Shown: positions 16,922 to 26,314, counted from the first letter of the stretch. The stretch is DNA of 47,749 nt from Corynebacterium sp. (GCF_030826625.1 NZ_JAPJNQ010000007.1:1-47749), one strand, 5' to 3'. The notes: a model not told the origin generated them from the letters alone. Program-made: numbers and translations.

Positions 16922-17821
16922 ATGACACAGCAGCCCCGCTTGATCACGATCGCCAACCAAAAAGGCGGCGTTGGTAAAACCACCAGTGCCGTGAACTTAG
17001 CCGCTGCCCTCGCCCACCAAGGTCATACCGTGTTGGTTATCGACCTCGACCCACAGGGCAATGCGTCGACGGCCCTCGGAGTTGAGCACCGCACGGGCAC
17101 CGACTCCAGTTACGAGGTGCTAGTCGGCAACGCGACGGCAAAACAAGCCGTGCAGCAATCTCCACACCGCGAGAACCTGTGGTGCATCCCAGCCACAATC
17201 GACCTGGCCGGTGCAGAGATCGAATTGGTGAGCTTGGTGCGGCGTGAGTACCGGCTTTCCGACGCATTGAAGAACGGATTCTTAGACGAATACGGGTTCG
17301 ATTACGTATTCATCGATTGCCCGCCATCGCTGGGCTTGCTGACGATCAACGCGATGACGGCGGTCGAAGAAGTGATCATCCCCATCCAGTGCGAATACTA
17401 CGCATTGGAAGGGGTGGGACAGCTACTGAATAACATCACGATGATCCGCGAGCATTTGAATGCGAATCTGCACATCTCCGGCGTGCTGCTGACGATGTAC
17501 GACGGTCGCACCAAACTCGCGGAGCAAGTGGTCGACGAAGTCCGTGGGCAATTCGGCGCAGTGGTGCTGGGTAATGTCATTCCACGCTCTGTACGCGTGT
17601 CTGAGGCTCCGGGATACGGGCAGACGGTGATCGATTACTCCCCGAGCTCACACGGTGCTTACGCCTACGGTGCGGCAGCAAAAGAACTTGATGAGCGTGG
17701 AGACTATATCCCGCACAGTTCTACCGGCCCGATCGGTGTGAGCCCGGAGATTTATGAGCAGCTTTCGCAACAAGCAGAGCAAGCCGACGATTCTGGCGAA
17801 CCAGCAGCGGACGAAGCATAA
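16922..17821 (+). CDS. parA: chromosome partitioning ATPase ParA
   Basis: A 299-residue ParA/Soj ATPase. The deviant Walker A is NQKGGVGKTTSAVNLA near residues 12-27. DLDPQGNAST lies near 42-51, and the switch/Walker B region is YVFIDCPPSLGLLT near 123-136. It moves ParB-parS complexes and in corynebacteria interacts with polar DivIVA. The C-terminal tail after about 262 is acidic. parB follows after 16 bases in the same operon. Confidence 0.97.
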   Translation: MTQQPRLITIANQKGGVGKTTSAVNLAAALAHQGHTVLVIDLDPQGNASTALGVEHRTGTDSSYEVLVGNATAKQAVQQSPHRENLWCIPATIDLAGAEIELVSLVRREYRLSDALKNGFLDEYGFDYVFIDCPPSLGLLTINAMTAVEEVIIPIQCEYYALEGVGQLLNNITMIREHLNANLHISGVLLTMYDGRTKLAEQVVDEVRGQFGAVVLGNVIPRSVRVSEAPGYGQTVIDYSPSSHGAYAYGAAAKELDERGDYIPHSSTGPIGVSPEIYEQLSQQAEQADDSGEPAADEA

Positions 17822-17837
17822 GGAGTAACGAGCTTTC

Positions 17838-19058
17838 ATGGCGGAGAAAAAACCCAACCAAAAACAAGGCGGTCTGGGCCGTGGCCTGGCAGCGCTGATT
17901 CCTTCTGCTACCGATGAGGATCAATCTGCCCGCCCACGCCTGGGAAACTCAGCAGCGGACGTTATTTTAGGATCCGCGCTGGGTGATCGCGGCGCCGGTC
18001 GCGGCTCCCGTGTCGGCGGAGCAGCGAATACGAAAACTGGTCGTACCGACAATGCCGGCGATACCGCTTCGCATGCCGGCGCGACAGGCGGTGCGAAATC
18101 TGGTGCGAAAGCGGTCGGCGAGAAAACCGGCAAAGCTGGCGGAGCCGGCGCAGCAGGCAAAACTAACGTGCCAGGCGCGCCCACGATCTCCTCAGCAACC
18201 GCCGGCGCAGCGAGCTCTCGCGGTGGCAGCTTAGGCCCACAATTTGGTGCCACCTACCGCGAAGTGCCCGTCGGCCAGATCAGCCCAAACCCGAAGCAGC
18301 CACGTACAGTCTTCGACGCGGATGATCTCGCCGAACTGGTGCATTCGATCAAAGAATTCGGCCTGTTGCAGCCGATCGTGGTGCGCCCGGCTGCGGACGG
18401 CTTTGAGCTCATCATGGGTGAGCGTCGTTGGCGTGCAGCATCGCGGGCTGGCTTGTCGACGATCCCTGCGATCGTGCGCCAAACCACCGACGATGCACTG
18501 CTGCGCGATGCGTTGCTGGAAAACATTCACCGCGTTCAGCTCAACCCCTTGGAAGAAGCTCACGCGTATCAGCAATTGTTAGAAGAATTCGGTGTAACCC
18601 AAGAACAATTGGCTGACCGATTGGGCCGTTCACGCCCAGTCATCACCAATACCCTGCGTTTGCTGCGCCTGCCGGTTGATGTGCAGCGACGGGTTGATGC
18701 CGGGGTGCTTTCATCTGGTCATGCGCGGGCCTTATTAGGATTGCACGAAAAAGCACAGATGTCTGAGCTTGCCGAACGCATCGTCGCCGAAGGACTGTCG
18801 GTCCGTGGAACTGAAGAAGCCGTGGTCTTACTGAACAAAGGCCAAAAACCGGCGCCGAAGAAGAAAAACGCTCCTGCTCCGCAACCAGAATTTTTCACCC
18901 ACACCGCAGAACGATTGGCGGATAAGTGGGACACGAAAGTCACCGTGTCGATGGGCAAACGGAAAGGCAAAATGGTCGTTGAATTCGGCGACCAAGAAGA
19001 CTTCGCTCGCATCATGGAACTGATCGAAGGCTCTACCGGTTCTGCAGACACAGACTAA
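17838..19058 (+). CDS. parB: chromosome partitioning protein ParB
   Basis: ParB, 406 residues, is the CTP-dependent clamp that loads at parS. The N-terminus has the ParA-contacting motif GGLGRGLAALIP (residues 11-22). Residues about 35-135 form a long Ala/Gly/Lys-rich, probably disordered linker. The CTP domain starts near 140 (VPVGQISPNPKQPR) and includes GERRWRAASRAGL near 194-206. The helix-turn-helix is TQEQLADRLGRSRPVITNTLRLLRLP near 254-279. The C-terminal dimer domain follows another linker. Its likely targets are the parS sites at 27.5-42.1 kb. Confidence 0.97.
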   Translation: MAEKKPNQKQGGLGRGLAALIPSATDEDQSARPRLGNSAADVILGSALGDRGAGRGSRVGGAANTKTGRTDNAGDTASHAGATGGAKSGAKAVGEKTGKAGGAGAAGKTNVPGAPTISSATAGAASSRGGSLGPQFGATYREVPVGQISPNPKQPRTVFDADDLAELVHSIKEFGLLQPIVVRPAADGFELIMGERRWRAASRAGLSTIPAIVRQTTDDALLRDALLENIHRVQLNPLEEAHAYQQLLEEFGVTQEQLADRLGRSRPVITNTLRLLRLPVDVQRRVDAGVLSSGHARALLGLHEKAQMSELAERIVAEGLSVRGTEEAVVLLNKGQKPAPKKKNAPAPQPEFFTHTAERLADKWDTKVTVSMGKRKGKMVVEFGDQEDFARIMELIEGSTGSADTD

Positions 19059-19105
19059 GTAAAGACTAGGCGTAGATTAGTTACAGATTAGGTACACAGA
19101 CTAAA

Positions 19106-19136
19106 AAGCAGGCGATGAACCATTCATCGCCTGCTT
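19106..19136. terminator. bidirectional terminator between parB and cwlM
   Basis: A perfect 14-bp stem (AAGCAGGCGATGAA with TTCATCGCCTGCTT) closes on a 3-base loop in the 94-base gap between convergent genes. On the minus strand it is followed by a T-rich run (19107-19103), and on the plus strand by GATTGTTT. It should stop parB and cwlM transcripts. Confidence 0.85.
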
Positions 19137-19152
19137 GATTGTTTGCAGCCTG

Positions 19153-20337
19153 TTAAGATTGCTCGGCTTCGAGCAGCTCGGCAAAGTTATACGTGCCGGT
19201 TTGCATATCGTCTTGGTCGAGTAAATAAAGCCGTTTCACCCCAACCACGATCGCCTCGGCAATCGCATCGCGGTGCTTTGGCTGCGTCAAAATCTTCACG
19301 TCCTGCGGGTTCGTTAAATACCCGAGTACGACGTCGATGGTGGGCATTTGCGGCAGACGCAATACTTCCCAGGTGCGTGCGTGATTACGACAATCCTGCA
19401 GCTCAGTGCGTGCAACGATTTCTCGTTGCACGAAGCCCGACAGCTTCTCACCAATCAACGACGAGGTGCCGTAATTGGAACCGAAAAAGAACGTGGCCGC
19501 ACCGTTAGCTTTTTCATTCTGGTAGCGATCACAATGCAGACTGATCACGAGATCAGCACCAAACGCATTCGCGATATCCGCGCGTTCACGCTCGCTAGGA
19601 TCATCCATGCGTGGGCGAGAAATAATAGTTTCCACGCCAGCTGCGATCATACGACCTTCAATGCGCGAGGAAAGATCCCACAGGATTTCTTCTTCGGTGA
19701 TTTCGCCATAGCGTCCACGCACGGTAGCACCCTTGTTTGCGCCACCCAGCGCCGGATTGATCACCACGCGTTTATCAGCAAGTTTCGGGCCAGCGCGACG
19801 CACCGATTCCCGTTCTCGAATCGCCTGGGTGGAACCGCCTGTAGAGATGCGTCGCCCCAAAAGCGACAGCGAGTGAATGGTGTTTGGCCCGCAAACACCA
19901 TCGTCCTGCAAACCGGAATTGAGCTGGAAATTACTCAACGCTTCGTGCGTGTTCTGCCCGAAGTGGCCATCAAGATTGTGGCTATAAAAACCAAGCTCTT
20001 GTAGCTGTCGTTGCAGCTGGGCGACGTCATCGCCGAACAATTCTTGCCCTGGTTGGAAAGACAGCACGCGTGCGCCCAGCGTGTAGGAAGCATGACGAAG
20101 TTCCCGCAGCGTGATCTCATCGATCGTGCCTGATGGGATGATGCCGCGAGATTGCTGGAATGCCTTCAAGGCGTGGGCTAATTCAGAGCTGAAGTACTTG
20201 TCTTCTTCGCTGAACTTCTGGGTCTTCCAACCTGCCACGTCACCGTTGAAGTTCGATAGCATGCCCAGCCGGGCCAGGGTGGCGCGTGCTTCGGCTACTC
20301 GAGCGGAAGAATCGCCGACCTTTAATACTTTCGTCAC
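19153..20337 (-). CDS. cwlM: CwlM-type peptidoglycan regulator (amidase-like, zinc ligand missing)
   Basis: A 394-residue cytoplasm-type protein with no signal peptide. Two peptidoglycan-binding (PG_binding_1) repeats occupy about residues 1-82 and 100-162. An Amidase_3-like domain covers about 188-375. In catalytic Amidase_3 enzymes the first zinc ligand is His in DPGHGG; here the motif is NPALGG, with Leu at 197. The glutamate cluster EITEEE (212-217) and SLHCD (H268) remain. The mycobacterial homologue is reported to activate MurA when phosphorylated by PknB rather than to cut cell wall, and the substitution fits a regulatory role. GTG start with GAGGGAG upstream. The trxA-cwlM position is conserved in Actinobacteria. 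Confidence 0.88.
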   Translation of the reverse strand: MTKVLKVGDSSARVAEARATLARLGMLSNFNGDVAGWKTQKFSEEDKYFSSELAHALKAFQQSRGIIPSGTIDEITLRELRHASYTLGARVLSFQPGQELFGDDVAQLQRQLQELGFYSHNLDGHFGQNTHEALSNFQLNSGLQDDGVCGPNTIHSLSLLGRRISTGGSTQAIRERESVRRAGPKLADKRVVINPALGGANKGATVRGRYGEITEEEILWDLSSRIEGRMIAAGVETIISRPRMDDPSERERADIANAFGADLVISLHCDRYQNEKANGAATFFFGSNYGTSSLIGEKLSGFVQREIVARTELQDCRNHARTWEVLRLPQMPTIDVVLGYLTNPQDVKILTQPKHRDAIAEAIVVGVKRLYLLDQDDMQTGTYNFAELLEAEQS

Positions 20338-20401
20338 AACGCTCCCTCGTGCAGCGTGATTGCCGTGGTGATCACCGTAGTCATGGTGTTGATAGCTCGC
20401 T

Positions 20402-20431
20402 AGTGAAATCTACTGAAGTGAAATCTACTGG
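20402..20431. repeat. two 15-bp tandem copies between cwlM and trxA
   Basis: AGTGAAATCTACTGA occurs at 20402-20416 and again, with one final mismatch, at 20417-20431, in the 118-base gap between trxA and cwlM. No function is evident. Confidence 0.6.
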
Positions 20432-20455
20432 GAAACAGACTGCTACCCGGTGGGA

Positions 20456-20779
20456 TTACAGAGCCGCTTCGACCTTGTCGACGATTTGCTTCTTTGGCAG
20501 ATATCCAGTGAATTCATCAACCTTGGAACCACCAGAATAGATCATCACAGACGGGATGGACATGACCTGGAACATGGCAGCCAGGGTGCGCTCGGCATCG
20601 ACGTCGACCTTGGCTACCTTGACCTTGCCATCGTATTCCGCGGCGATTTCGTCGAGTACCGGGCTCAATTTTTTGCATGGTCCGCACCATTGCGCCCAAA
20701 AATCGACAATAACCGGGACATCCGACTCAACGACCTCAGACTTAAACGTCTGGGACGTGATATCAATTGTGTTGCTCAT
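20456..20779 (-). CDS. trxA: thioredoxin
   Basis: A 107-residue thioredoxin with the active site WCGPC at residues 31-35 and the cis-proline loop SIPSVMIY, which is the standard fold. It passes electrons from thioredoxin reductase TrxB, encoded just upstream, to ribonucleotide reductase and other disulfides. I chose the ATG at 20779: AGGTGG lies about 8 bases before it, while the GTG at 20791 overlaps that site. In C. glutamicum the trx genes of this locus belong to the SigM oxidative-stress regulon. No clear SigM-type promoter was identified here by eye. Confidence 0.96.
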   Translation of the reverse strand: MSNTIDITSQTFKSEVVESDVPVIVDFWAQWCGPCKKLSPVLDEIAAEYDGKVKVAKVDVDAERTLAAMFQVMSIPSVMIYSGGSKVDEFTGYLPKKQIVDKVEAAL

Positions 20780-20931
20780 GTGAACTGCCACCTCGTGGTT
20801 TTCTCAAAAGAATTACTGCGAATTCTAGTGTAGTCACAACGTTTTCTCGTCACGGCGCGCATACAACGCATGTGCTCTAGCTCAAAGAAAACGCTGCGAC
20901 AACATCAAGTTTCTATCGAACTAGCTAGTAG

Positions 20932-21855
20932 CTACTGTGCTGCCAAATATTCGCCAGCATCAATGGCAGCCCGGCAGCCAGAACCAGCCGCGGTAATCGC
21001 CTGCTGGTAGTGATCGTCGACAAGATCGCCACATGCGAATACACCCGGCAAGTTGGTGTGGGTGTGTGGGTGATTGACTTTCACGTAGCCAGATTCTTCC
21101 AAATCGATCTGGTCCTTGATCAAATCGGTGCGTGGATCCGAACCAATGGCGATAAACAGTGCAGTGACATCCAAGTCGCTGGTTTCGCCGCTGACTGTAT
21201 CGCGCAAAGTCAGGCCCGAAACCTTTCCGGCCGATTCTTGAATAGCATCAACGGTTTTGTTGAGCTCCCAAGAAATTTTCTCGTTGTTCCTGGCCCGGTC
21301 AAGCATGATCTGCGAGGCAGAAAAACCTTCGCGACGGTGGACGATGGTGACTGAACGCGCGAATTTAGTGAGGAAGGTGGCCTCTTCCATCGCGGAGTCA
21401 CCGCCGCCGACCACGGCGATATCGTGATCGCGGAAGAAAAAGCCGTCGCAGGTAGCGCAGGTGGAAACGCCGCGCCCTGTCAGAGCTTTTTCCCCCGAGA
21501 TTCCGAGGTGACGCGGAGCAGAACCCGTCGCCAAGATTACGGTGCGCGCAGCAAATTCTTCCTCGCCGACGTAAATCTTTTTGATCTCGCCGTCGAGTTC
21601 GACACGATCAACTAATTCCATACGCAAGTCGGCGCCGAAGCGTTGTGCCTGAGCGCGCATCTCTTCCATTAGCTCCGGGCCCATGATGCCCTTCTGGAAG
21701 CCTGGATAGTTTTCTACCTCGGTGGTGTTCATCAATTCGCCGCCGTACTCATAACCCTCAAACACAATCGGGTTGAGCTCAGCGCGGGCGGCATACAATG
21801 CGGCGCTGTAACCGGCTGGGCCAGAACCAATAATGGCGACATCGTGAACGATCAT
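20932..21855 (-). CDS. trxB: thioredoxin reductase
   Basis: A 307-residue NADPH-dependent flavoprotein. The FAD motif GSGPAGYSAALYAARAEL lies at residues 10-27. The redox pair is CATC (C133, C136), followed by DGFFFRD, and the NADPH fold has VVGGGDSAMEEATFL. The C-terminal FAD motif is GVFACGDLVDDHYQQAITAAGSG. The start ATG at 21855 is preceded by GGAGGAAAAT at ideal spacing; an earlier in-frame ATG at 21957 has no ribosome site and adds 34 unrelated residues. trxA follows after 152 bases. Confidence 0.97.
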   Translation of the reverse strand: MIVHDVAIIGSGPAGYSAALYAARAELNPIVFEGYEYGGELMNTTEVENYPGFQKGIMGPELMEEMRAQAQRFGADLRMELVDRVELDGEIKKIYVGEEEFAARTVILATGSAPRHLGISGEKALTGRGVSTCATCDGFFFRDHDIAVVGGGDSAMEEATFLTKFARSVTIVHRREGFSASQIMLDRARNNEKISWELNKTVDAIQESAGKVSGLTLRDTVSGETSDLDVTALFIAIGSDPRTDLIKDQIDLEESGYVKVNHPHTHTNLPGVFACGDLVDDHYQQAITAAGSGCRAAIDAGEYLAAQ

Positions 21856-21889
21856 TATTTTCCTCCGTTGCTGGATATGTCTCTTCGAC

Positions 21890-21895
21890 ATTCTA
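21890..21895 (-). promoter_or_regulatory. candidate trxB -10 box
   Basis: TAGAAT on the minus strand lies 34 bases before the trxB start and would give a short leader containing GGAGGAAAA. CTGATA about 16 bases upstream is a weak -35. By eye only. Confidence 0.3.
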
Positions 21896-22020
21896 CGCTC
21901 ATTGTGCGCTATATCAGCAGCGTCGTATGCCAGTGTTGATGCGTGCTTCCGGCTCAAGCGAAGGTACAGAATCCCCTACGGTGGCTCTCACAATAACTGC
22001 AGGGCAACCACATGATTTAA

Positions 22021-22602
22021 CTAACCAGTTTGGGATTTTTCTACAGCATCCCGCACGGCCTGGCGTGCTCGCCAACGGCGCGATTTCACCGTCCCAGGCG
22101 CTACGTTTTGTATTTTGGCGACTTCAAAAATGCTATAGCCTGCAATATCTGTCAGCGTGAGTGCCTCGCGGTGCTCCGGGCTGAGCTGTTCGAGAGCTTC
22201 CTGGAGATAAATCTGCGCGTCCACACTACCGGCCGGATCATAGGCCAACGCCGGATTGCGGTCGTGCGGAACCACTTCGGCATCAATCGTCGGCGTTTCC
22301 CTACGATGCTTGTGATTGAGATGGTCGTATCCAGCATTCATCACCAACCGGTGCAGCCACGTCGTCAGCGCACTTTCTGCGCGATAGGTGTTGAGCTTCG
22401 TGCTGGCTTTAAACATCGCATCTTGGACGATGTCATCGACGTCGTGATCATTTCCTGCGTAACGACGTGCTACCCCGCGCAGACGGCGACGATGCTTAGT
22501 GAAGATCGCATCGAATGCGCTGGTATCGCCATTGCAGAATTCGTCGACAAGCTGCTGATCAGATATTTCGTTCAGCTCTGAGTTTTCTGTGTAATCGGCC
22601 AT
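22021..22602 (-). CDS. sigM: ECF RNA polymerase sigma factor SigM
   Basis: A 193-residue extracytoplasmic-function sigma factor with region 2 (RRYAGNDHDVDDIVQDAMFKA, about residues 46-66) and region 4 (LSPEHREALTLTDIAGYSIFEVAKIQNVAPGTVKSRRWRAR, about 137-177). Position next to trxB and murJ matches SigM of mycobacteria and corynebacteria, which responds to disulfide and oxidative stress. The ATG at 22602 follows GGGGGG; an earlier start at 22698 would add unrelated residues. No anti-sigma gene follows: trxB starts 165 bases downstream. In M. tuberculosis an anti-sigma gene (rsmA) lies at this position. Confidence 0.93.
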   Translation of the reverse strand: MADYTENSELNEISDQQLVDEFCNGDTSAFDAIFTKHRRRLRGVARRYAGNDHDVDDIVQDAMFKASTKLNTYRAESALTTWLHRLVMNAGYDHLNHKHRRETPTIDAEVVPHDRNPALAYDPAGSVDAQIYLQEALEQLSPEHREALTLTDIAGYSIFEVAKIQNVAPGTVKSRRWRARQAVRDAVEKSQTG

Positions 22603-22657
22603 AATCCCCCCGATCGCGCTTCCCCCATGTGCGCTTCCATTACAACGCAAAAATGCG

Positions 22658-22711
22658 AAAAGCGCCGCCCGGTTCTGCACAGTGGAATGTGCAAACAAGA
22701 CCGGACGGCGC
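22658..22711 (-). terminator. probable terminator of the murJ transcript
   Basis: On the minus strand GCGCCGTCCGGT (22711-22700) pairs with ACCGGGCGGCGC (22673-22662) in a 12-bp stem with one G-U pair, followed by TTTT (22661-22658). It lies 13 bases after the murJ stop and upstream of sigM, so sigM should have its own promoter. Confidence 0.65.
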
Positions 22712-22723
22712 GAGGAAATTGTG

Positions 22724-25700
22724 CTACTGCAACTGGATATGGTCGATGGTGTTTAAACCTGTGACCATCACATCCCGCAGACGCAGTTCACCTTCCACAC
22801 CGCTGAACTGGATCAATACGCCACCCGAAAATTCGTTACGTCCATCCAAGACCACGTTATTGCGGCCTTCGGTGAGCGTACCGCTGGCGATGCGAGGCAG
22901 TGATTCGCGATCAATGTCGGCCGGGTTAATTGGCGTTGATGCGACACCGTCGTCATCGCCGGTGGCATCGTCGACAGCGAATACCGAGAACTTGCCACCG
23001 GCGGTTTCAGACCTGATCACCAAATTCGTCAAAATCACGGGATCCTGGGTGGTGATCAGCAAGGCCGGATCTGGCTGGTGCGATTCCCACACCGTCTCCG
23101 GCATGCCGTCGATAGCTTCCGGGGCGTCCGGGCCATCCGGGAACAGCTGTGCTCGCTGGAGTATCTGCACCACCGGCAGATCGATCACTGGGGCCTGTGG
23201 CGTGCTGGTGGCATGGATACCCTCGCGCGAGACCGGGTTGGAATCTTCATCCGTATTGAACAAAGAGATCACGTAGGCCGCCAAGGCAGCGATAACGATG
23301 ATGGTCAAGAACGTGAACACCGCGATCACGATGGCTCCACCACTGGAATAACCGCGGGCACCGAAACCGTCGCGCTCTTCGACATCCGGGGTGGCTTCGT
23401 CTTCGACCGGCAAGGCCTCGACAGTACCGGCTTCTTCTTCCTGCTCGCCGCTGATGAAGCGTTGCAGGCGATCGGCGATCTCGCGCGGGGTTGGGTCCAG
23501 AGCATCGCTTGCGGTTGTGCTTGCCGCGTCGCCCGTGTCGCCCGCGCCGTCCACACTGCTTGCGCCTTCTGCGCTTGCTGCGCCGTCTGTCCCGGCTGTG
23601 TTGGCTGTGCCATTTGTCCCGGCTGTGTTGGTTTTGTTGGCGGTTTGTTCAGTTTGTTCAGCCTGCTCGGTCTGGGAAGCGTCGGCCTGTTCAGTTTGTT
23701 CCGCCTGTTCCGCCTGTTCGGCCTGCGGAGAAAGACGCGGTTCGGTGATCGTAGACAATTCCTCCGGGGTCGGTGAGGTCGATTCCACCAACTGCGAGAT
23801 CGCAGAGTTCAACGAAGAACGATCACGCTCAATGGAGTTATCGTCCAAGACCGCGGGGAACGCCAACATCGCGGTGCCTTGGGTGGAAATCCTGACCCGC
23901 GCGCGGTTATCCAGACCAACGGTTTGCCCGTGCTCGTGTGCGGAGGCAATGGTATCGGCGAACGGTGCCAGAGCTTCGGCGACGGCAGTGGGATCCAACC
24001 CATCGGATTCAGCGACGGTCTTCAAATCACTACCAGCGATCCAGTCGGCCACCACCAAACAACCCGAGCGATACGACAACACCCGGATATTCGGCGCAAT
24101 GGCCGGCAAATTCAACTGCGCTAGACGACGGGTGCGGCGGGAGACTTCCGCCGCCGCGCGAGCAGCCTCCGCAGGCGTCATTGCAGCCATTGGAGCGTTG
24201 CCAGTGGTGGTGACAAATGTCAGCGCGACTTCCTTGCCCGTCGCATTCTCCTTCGCCTGCCAGAACTGTGCGCCGGCGACGCTGCCGTGATCACGTAACA
24301 GGCGGAAGCGGCCATCCGATACCGGTGCACCTGGGGTCAGGCGGGTACCACGGACGACACCAGCCGACATCGGTGGTGGAACCGGGCTGGAATTGAAGGT
24401 GTCTTGGGCCAAAAAGCGCGAGGAAATATCCTGCAGGTCGATCTCGCCATCGGCGACATCGCTGGATTCGCCGAGCTTGATAAACCGCGACAGACCCGGC
24501 AACCGACGTGCAACTCGCGCCAGTGCCTGCAACTCCGGAACTCCAGAAAACGAAATAACGATGCCGGTGATGGTCAAAAAGACCAGTCCCGCCAAGATCG
24601 TCGACACCAGCGTGCCCGCTGATTGCAGTGCCGGCTGCAGGGTCTCGGGGGCGACGTCGACAAGCGATTGGCCCCAGGAATTCGGCAACATGCGCAACAG
24701 CAACAGCAAGGCATACGCGCCCACCAAGCCGGCCAAAGCGGAACCCAAAGCCCAGCCCGAAGCGCTCAGCACCTCGCGGGCGTGTAGCGAACCAAGCTTG
24801 CGGCGCAGCAAGAAAATACCGATGATCGCACCGGTGATGAAGCCGAAACCGTTCGCCGCTCCCAGCAGAATCACCACGGTCTCTGGGCGGGCCGCAATGA
24901 CCGGGGCCAACAGCGACAGAGCAATTTTCGTGGCGGTGATGCCGGCAATGATGAACGTCGGCGTCCAGGCCTCTTCACGCGCATAGAACACGCGAAGGTG
25001 CAGCAGCACCAGGGCATATGGAATCAGCGTGAACGCGGAGAAACTCAGCGTCCAACCCAACAGCACAGCGCTTTCTTCGCCGAACAGACCGTACTGGAAC
25101 AATCCCTGGGCGATGGGGGTGCCGAAAGCAGTCAGGAAAACGACGATTGGGATCAGTGCGATAAACGTCAGCTTGGTGGCAACCGTCAGGTCGCGGACCA
25201 CGCCTTTGTGGTCACCGTCGGCCGCGTTACGCGATAGTCGCGGCATGATCGCGGTCAACAGGGTGACGCCAATGACGCCATAAGGCACCTGGATCAACAG
25301 CCACGCCTGCTGGTAAATGATCGGCGCCTGAGCGTCGGCAAGCGCACCGATACGCGTGGTGATGACATAACCCAACTGGGAGATAGCCACGTAGACGATG
25401 ATTGCTGCGGCCATCCCACCGAACTGCTTCAGGCGGGCATCCAGGCCCCACAGAGGCTTCAGATTTACCTTCGCGCGACGCAGGTATGGCACCAGAATCA
25501 GACACTGGACGATGACACCCGCGGTGGTGCCCAGGCCCAGCAGCAGAACGTGAACATCGGTGATCGGCGACGGTGCCGCCGGGTTCAATGAGCCGGGGAC
25601 CGTCCAATAGAGCAGCAGAATGCCGATGGAAATGATGTTGTTCGCCACCGGCGCCCAAGCCCCAGGCGCGAATATGCCTTTGGTGTTGAGCACCGCTTGG

Positions 25701-26299
25701 AACAGGGCGAACAGCCCATAGAAGACGATCTGGGGCAGCAATAAGAACGCAAATGACGTCGCCTGGACTTCGTTGACCTGCCCGGATTCCGGCAGCATCA
25801 ACCTGGTGATCCACGGCGCTGTCAGCAGCGATAACAACGTGATCGCGCCGAGCAGTGTGATCGCTAGGGTAAATAATCGTCGAACGAAGGTCTCTCCCCT
25901 ATCGGGATCTTCCTTCTCCGCGCGCACCAACACCGGGACCACCAGGGAGGTCAGCACCGCACCCAGCACGATCTCGGTGATCAGGTTAGGCAGTGTGTTT
26001 GCCGTATTGAATGCCGAAGCCACCGCAGCACCCAAGGTGGCGGTGATCAATACGTTGCGCAGAAATCCCGTGATGCGCGAAATCAGCGTGGCGATCGCCA
26101 TTGAGCCGGTCGCACGCACGACGTCAGCATCGCTGGCTTTTTCATCAGTCCGGCCACGGCGCAGATCGGATTTATCTTCTGCGTCAATGACCGCGACGGG
26201 CTGCGGGCGCTTTTTTGGAACCGGTGCCGGTGGTGTTGGCTCGACGATGCGCCCGCGAGTAGATCGAACCGAACCAGTTTCAGTCTCTGTCAACGACAC
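22724..26299 (-). CDS. murJ: lipid II flippase MurJ (MviN) with kinase-like C-terminal half
   Basis: A 1191-residue protein. About residues 45-580 form the 14-helix MurJ/MviN transporter, which flips lipid II across the membrane. Residues about 660-850 resemble a protein-kinase fold without catalytic motifs (FRLLRDHGSVAGAQFWQAKENATGKEVALTFV). A low-complexity stretch with AEQ/TEQ and TAGT repeats follows near 855-945, then one transmembrane helix (AIVIAVFTFLTIIVIAALAAYVISLF) and an external domain of about 180 residues. This matches mycobacterial MviN, whose pseudokinase binds FhaA after PknB phosphorylation. Starts with GTG, 15 bases after the DUF6049 gene, in the Nudix-DUF6049-murJ operon. 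Confidence 0.95.
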   Translation of the reverse strand: MSLTETETGSVRSTRGRIVEPTPPAPVPKKRPQPVAVIDAEDKSDLRRGRTDEKASDADVVRATGSMAIATLISRITGFLRNVLITATLGAAVASAFNTANTLPNLITEIVLGAVLTSLVVPVLVRAEKEDPDRGETFVRRLFTLAITLLGAITLLSLLTAPWITRLMLPESGQVNEVQATSFAFLLLPQIVFYGLFALFQAVLNTKGIFAPGAWAPVANNIISIGILLLYWTVPGSLNPAAPSPITDVHVLLLGLGTTAGVIVQCLILVPYLRRAKVNLKPLWGLDARLKQFGGMAAAIIVYVAISQLGYVITTRIGALADAQAPIIYQQAWLLIQVPYGVIGVTLLTAIMPRLSRNAADGDHKGVVRDLTVATKLTFIALIPIVVFLTAFGTPIAQGLFQYGLFGEESAVLLGWTLSFSAFTLIPYALVLLHLRVFYAREEAWTPTFIIAGITATKIALSLLAPVIAARPETVVILLGAANGFGFITGAIIGIFLLRRKLGSLHAREVLSASGWALGSALAGLVGAYALLLLLRMLPNSWGQSLVDVAPETLQPALQSAGTLVSTILAGLVFLTITGIVISFSGVPELQALARVARRLPGLSRFIKLGESSDVADGEIDLQDISSRFLAQDTFNSSPVPPPMSAGVVRGTRLTPGAPVSDGRFRLLRDHGSVAGAQFWQAKENATGKEVALTFVTTTGNAPMAAMTPAEAARAAAEVSRRTRRLAQLNLPAIAPNIRVLSYRSGCLVVADWIAGSDLKTVAESDGLDPTAVAEALAPFADTIASAHEHGQTVGLDNRARVRISTQGTAMLAFPAVLDDNSIERDRSSLNSAISQLVESTSPTPEELSTITEPRLSPQAEQAEQAEQTEQADASQTEQAEQTEQTANKTNTAGTNGTANTAGTDGAASAEGASSVDGAGDTGDAASTTASDALDPTPREIADRLQRFISGEQEEEAGTVEALPVEDEATPDVEERDGFGARGYSSGGAIVIAVFTFLTIIVIAALAAYVISLFNTDEDSNPVSREGIHATSTPQAPVIDLPVVQILQRAQLFPDGPDAPEAIDGMPETVWESHQPDPALLITTQDPVILTNLVIRSETAGGKFSVFAVDDATGDDDGVASTPINPADIDRESLPRIASGTLTEGRNNVVLDGRNEFSGGVLIQFSGVEGELRLRDVMVTGLNTIDHIQLQ
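23530..23735. repeat. low-complexity coding repeats inside murJ
   Basis: Imperfect repeats of 9-12 bases, such as CTGTTCGGC and GTTTGTTCA variants, encode the AEQ/TEQ and TAGTNGTANTAG stretches between pseudokinase and transmembrane helix. Such a tract can change in copy number by slippage. Confidence 0.7.
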
Positions 26300-26314
26300 A
26301 CCAATCTATTCATG

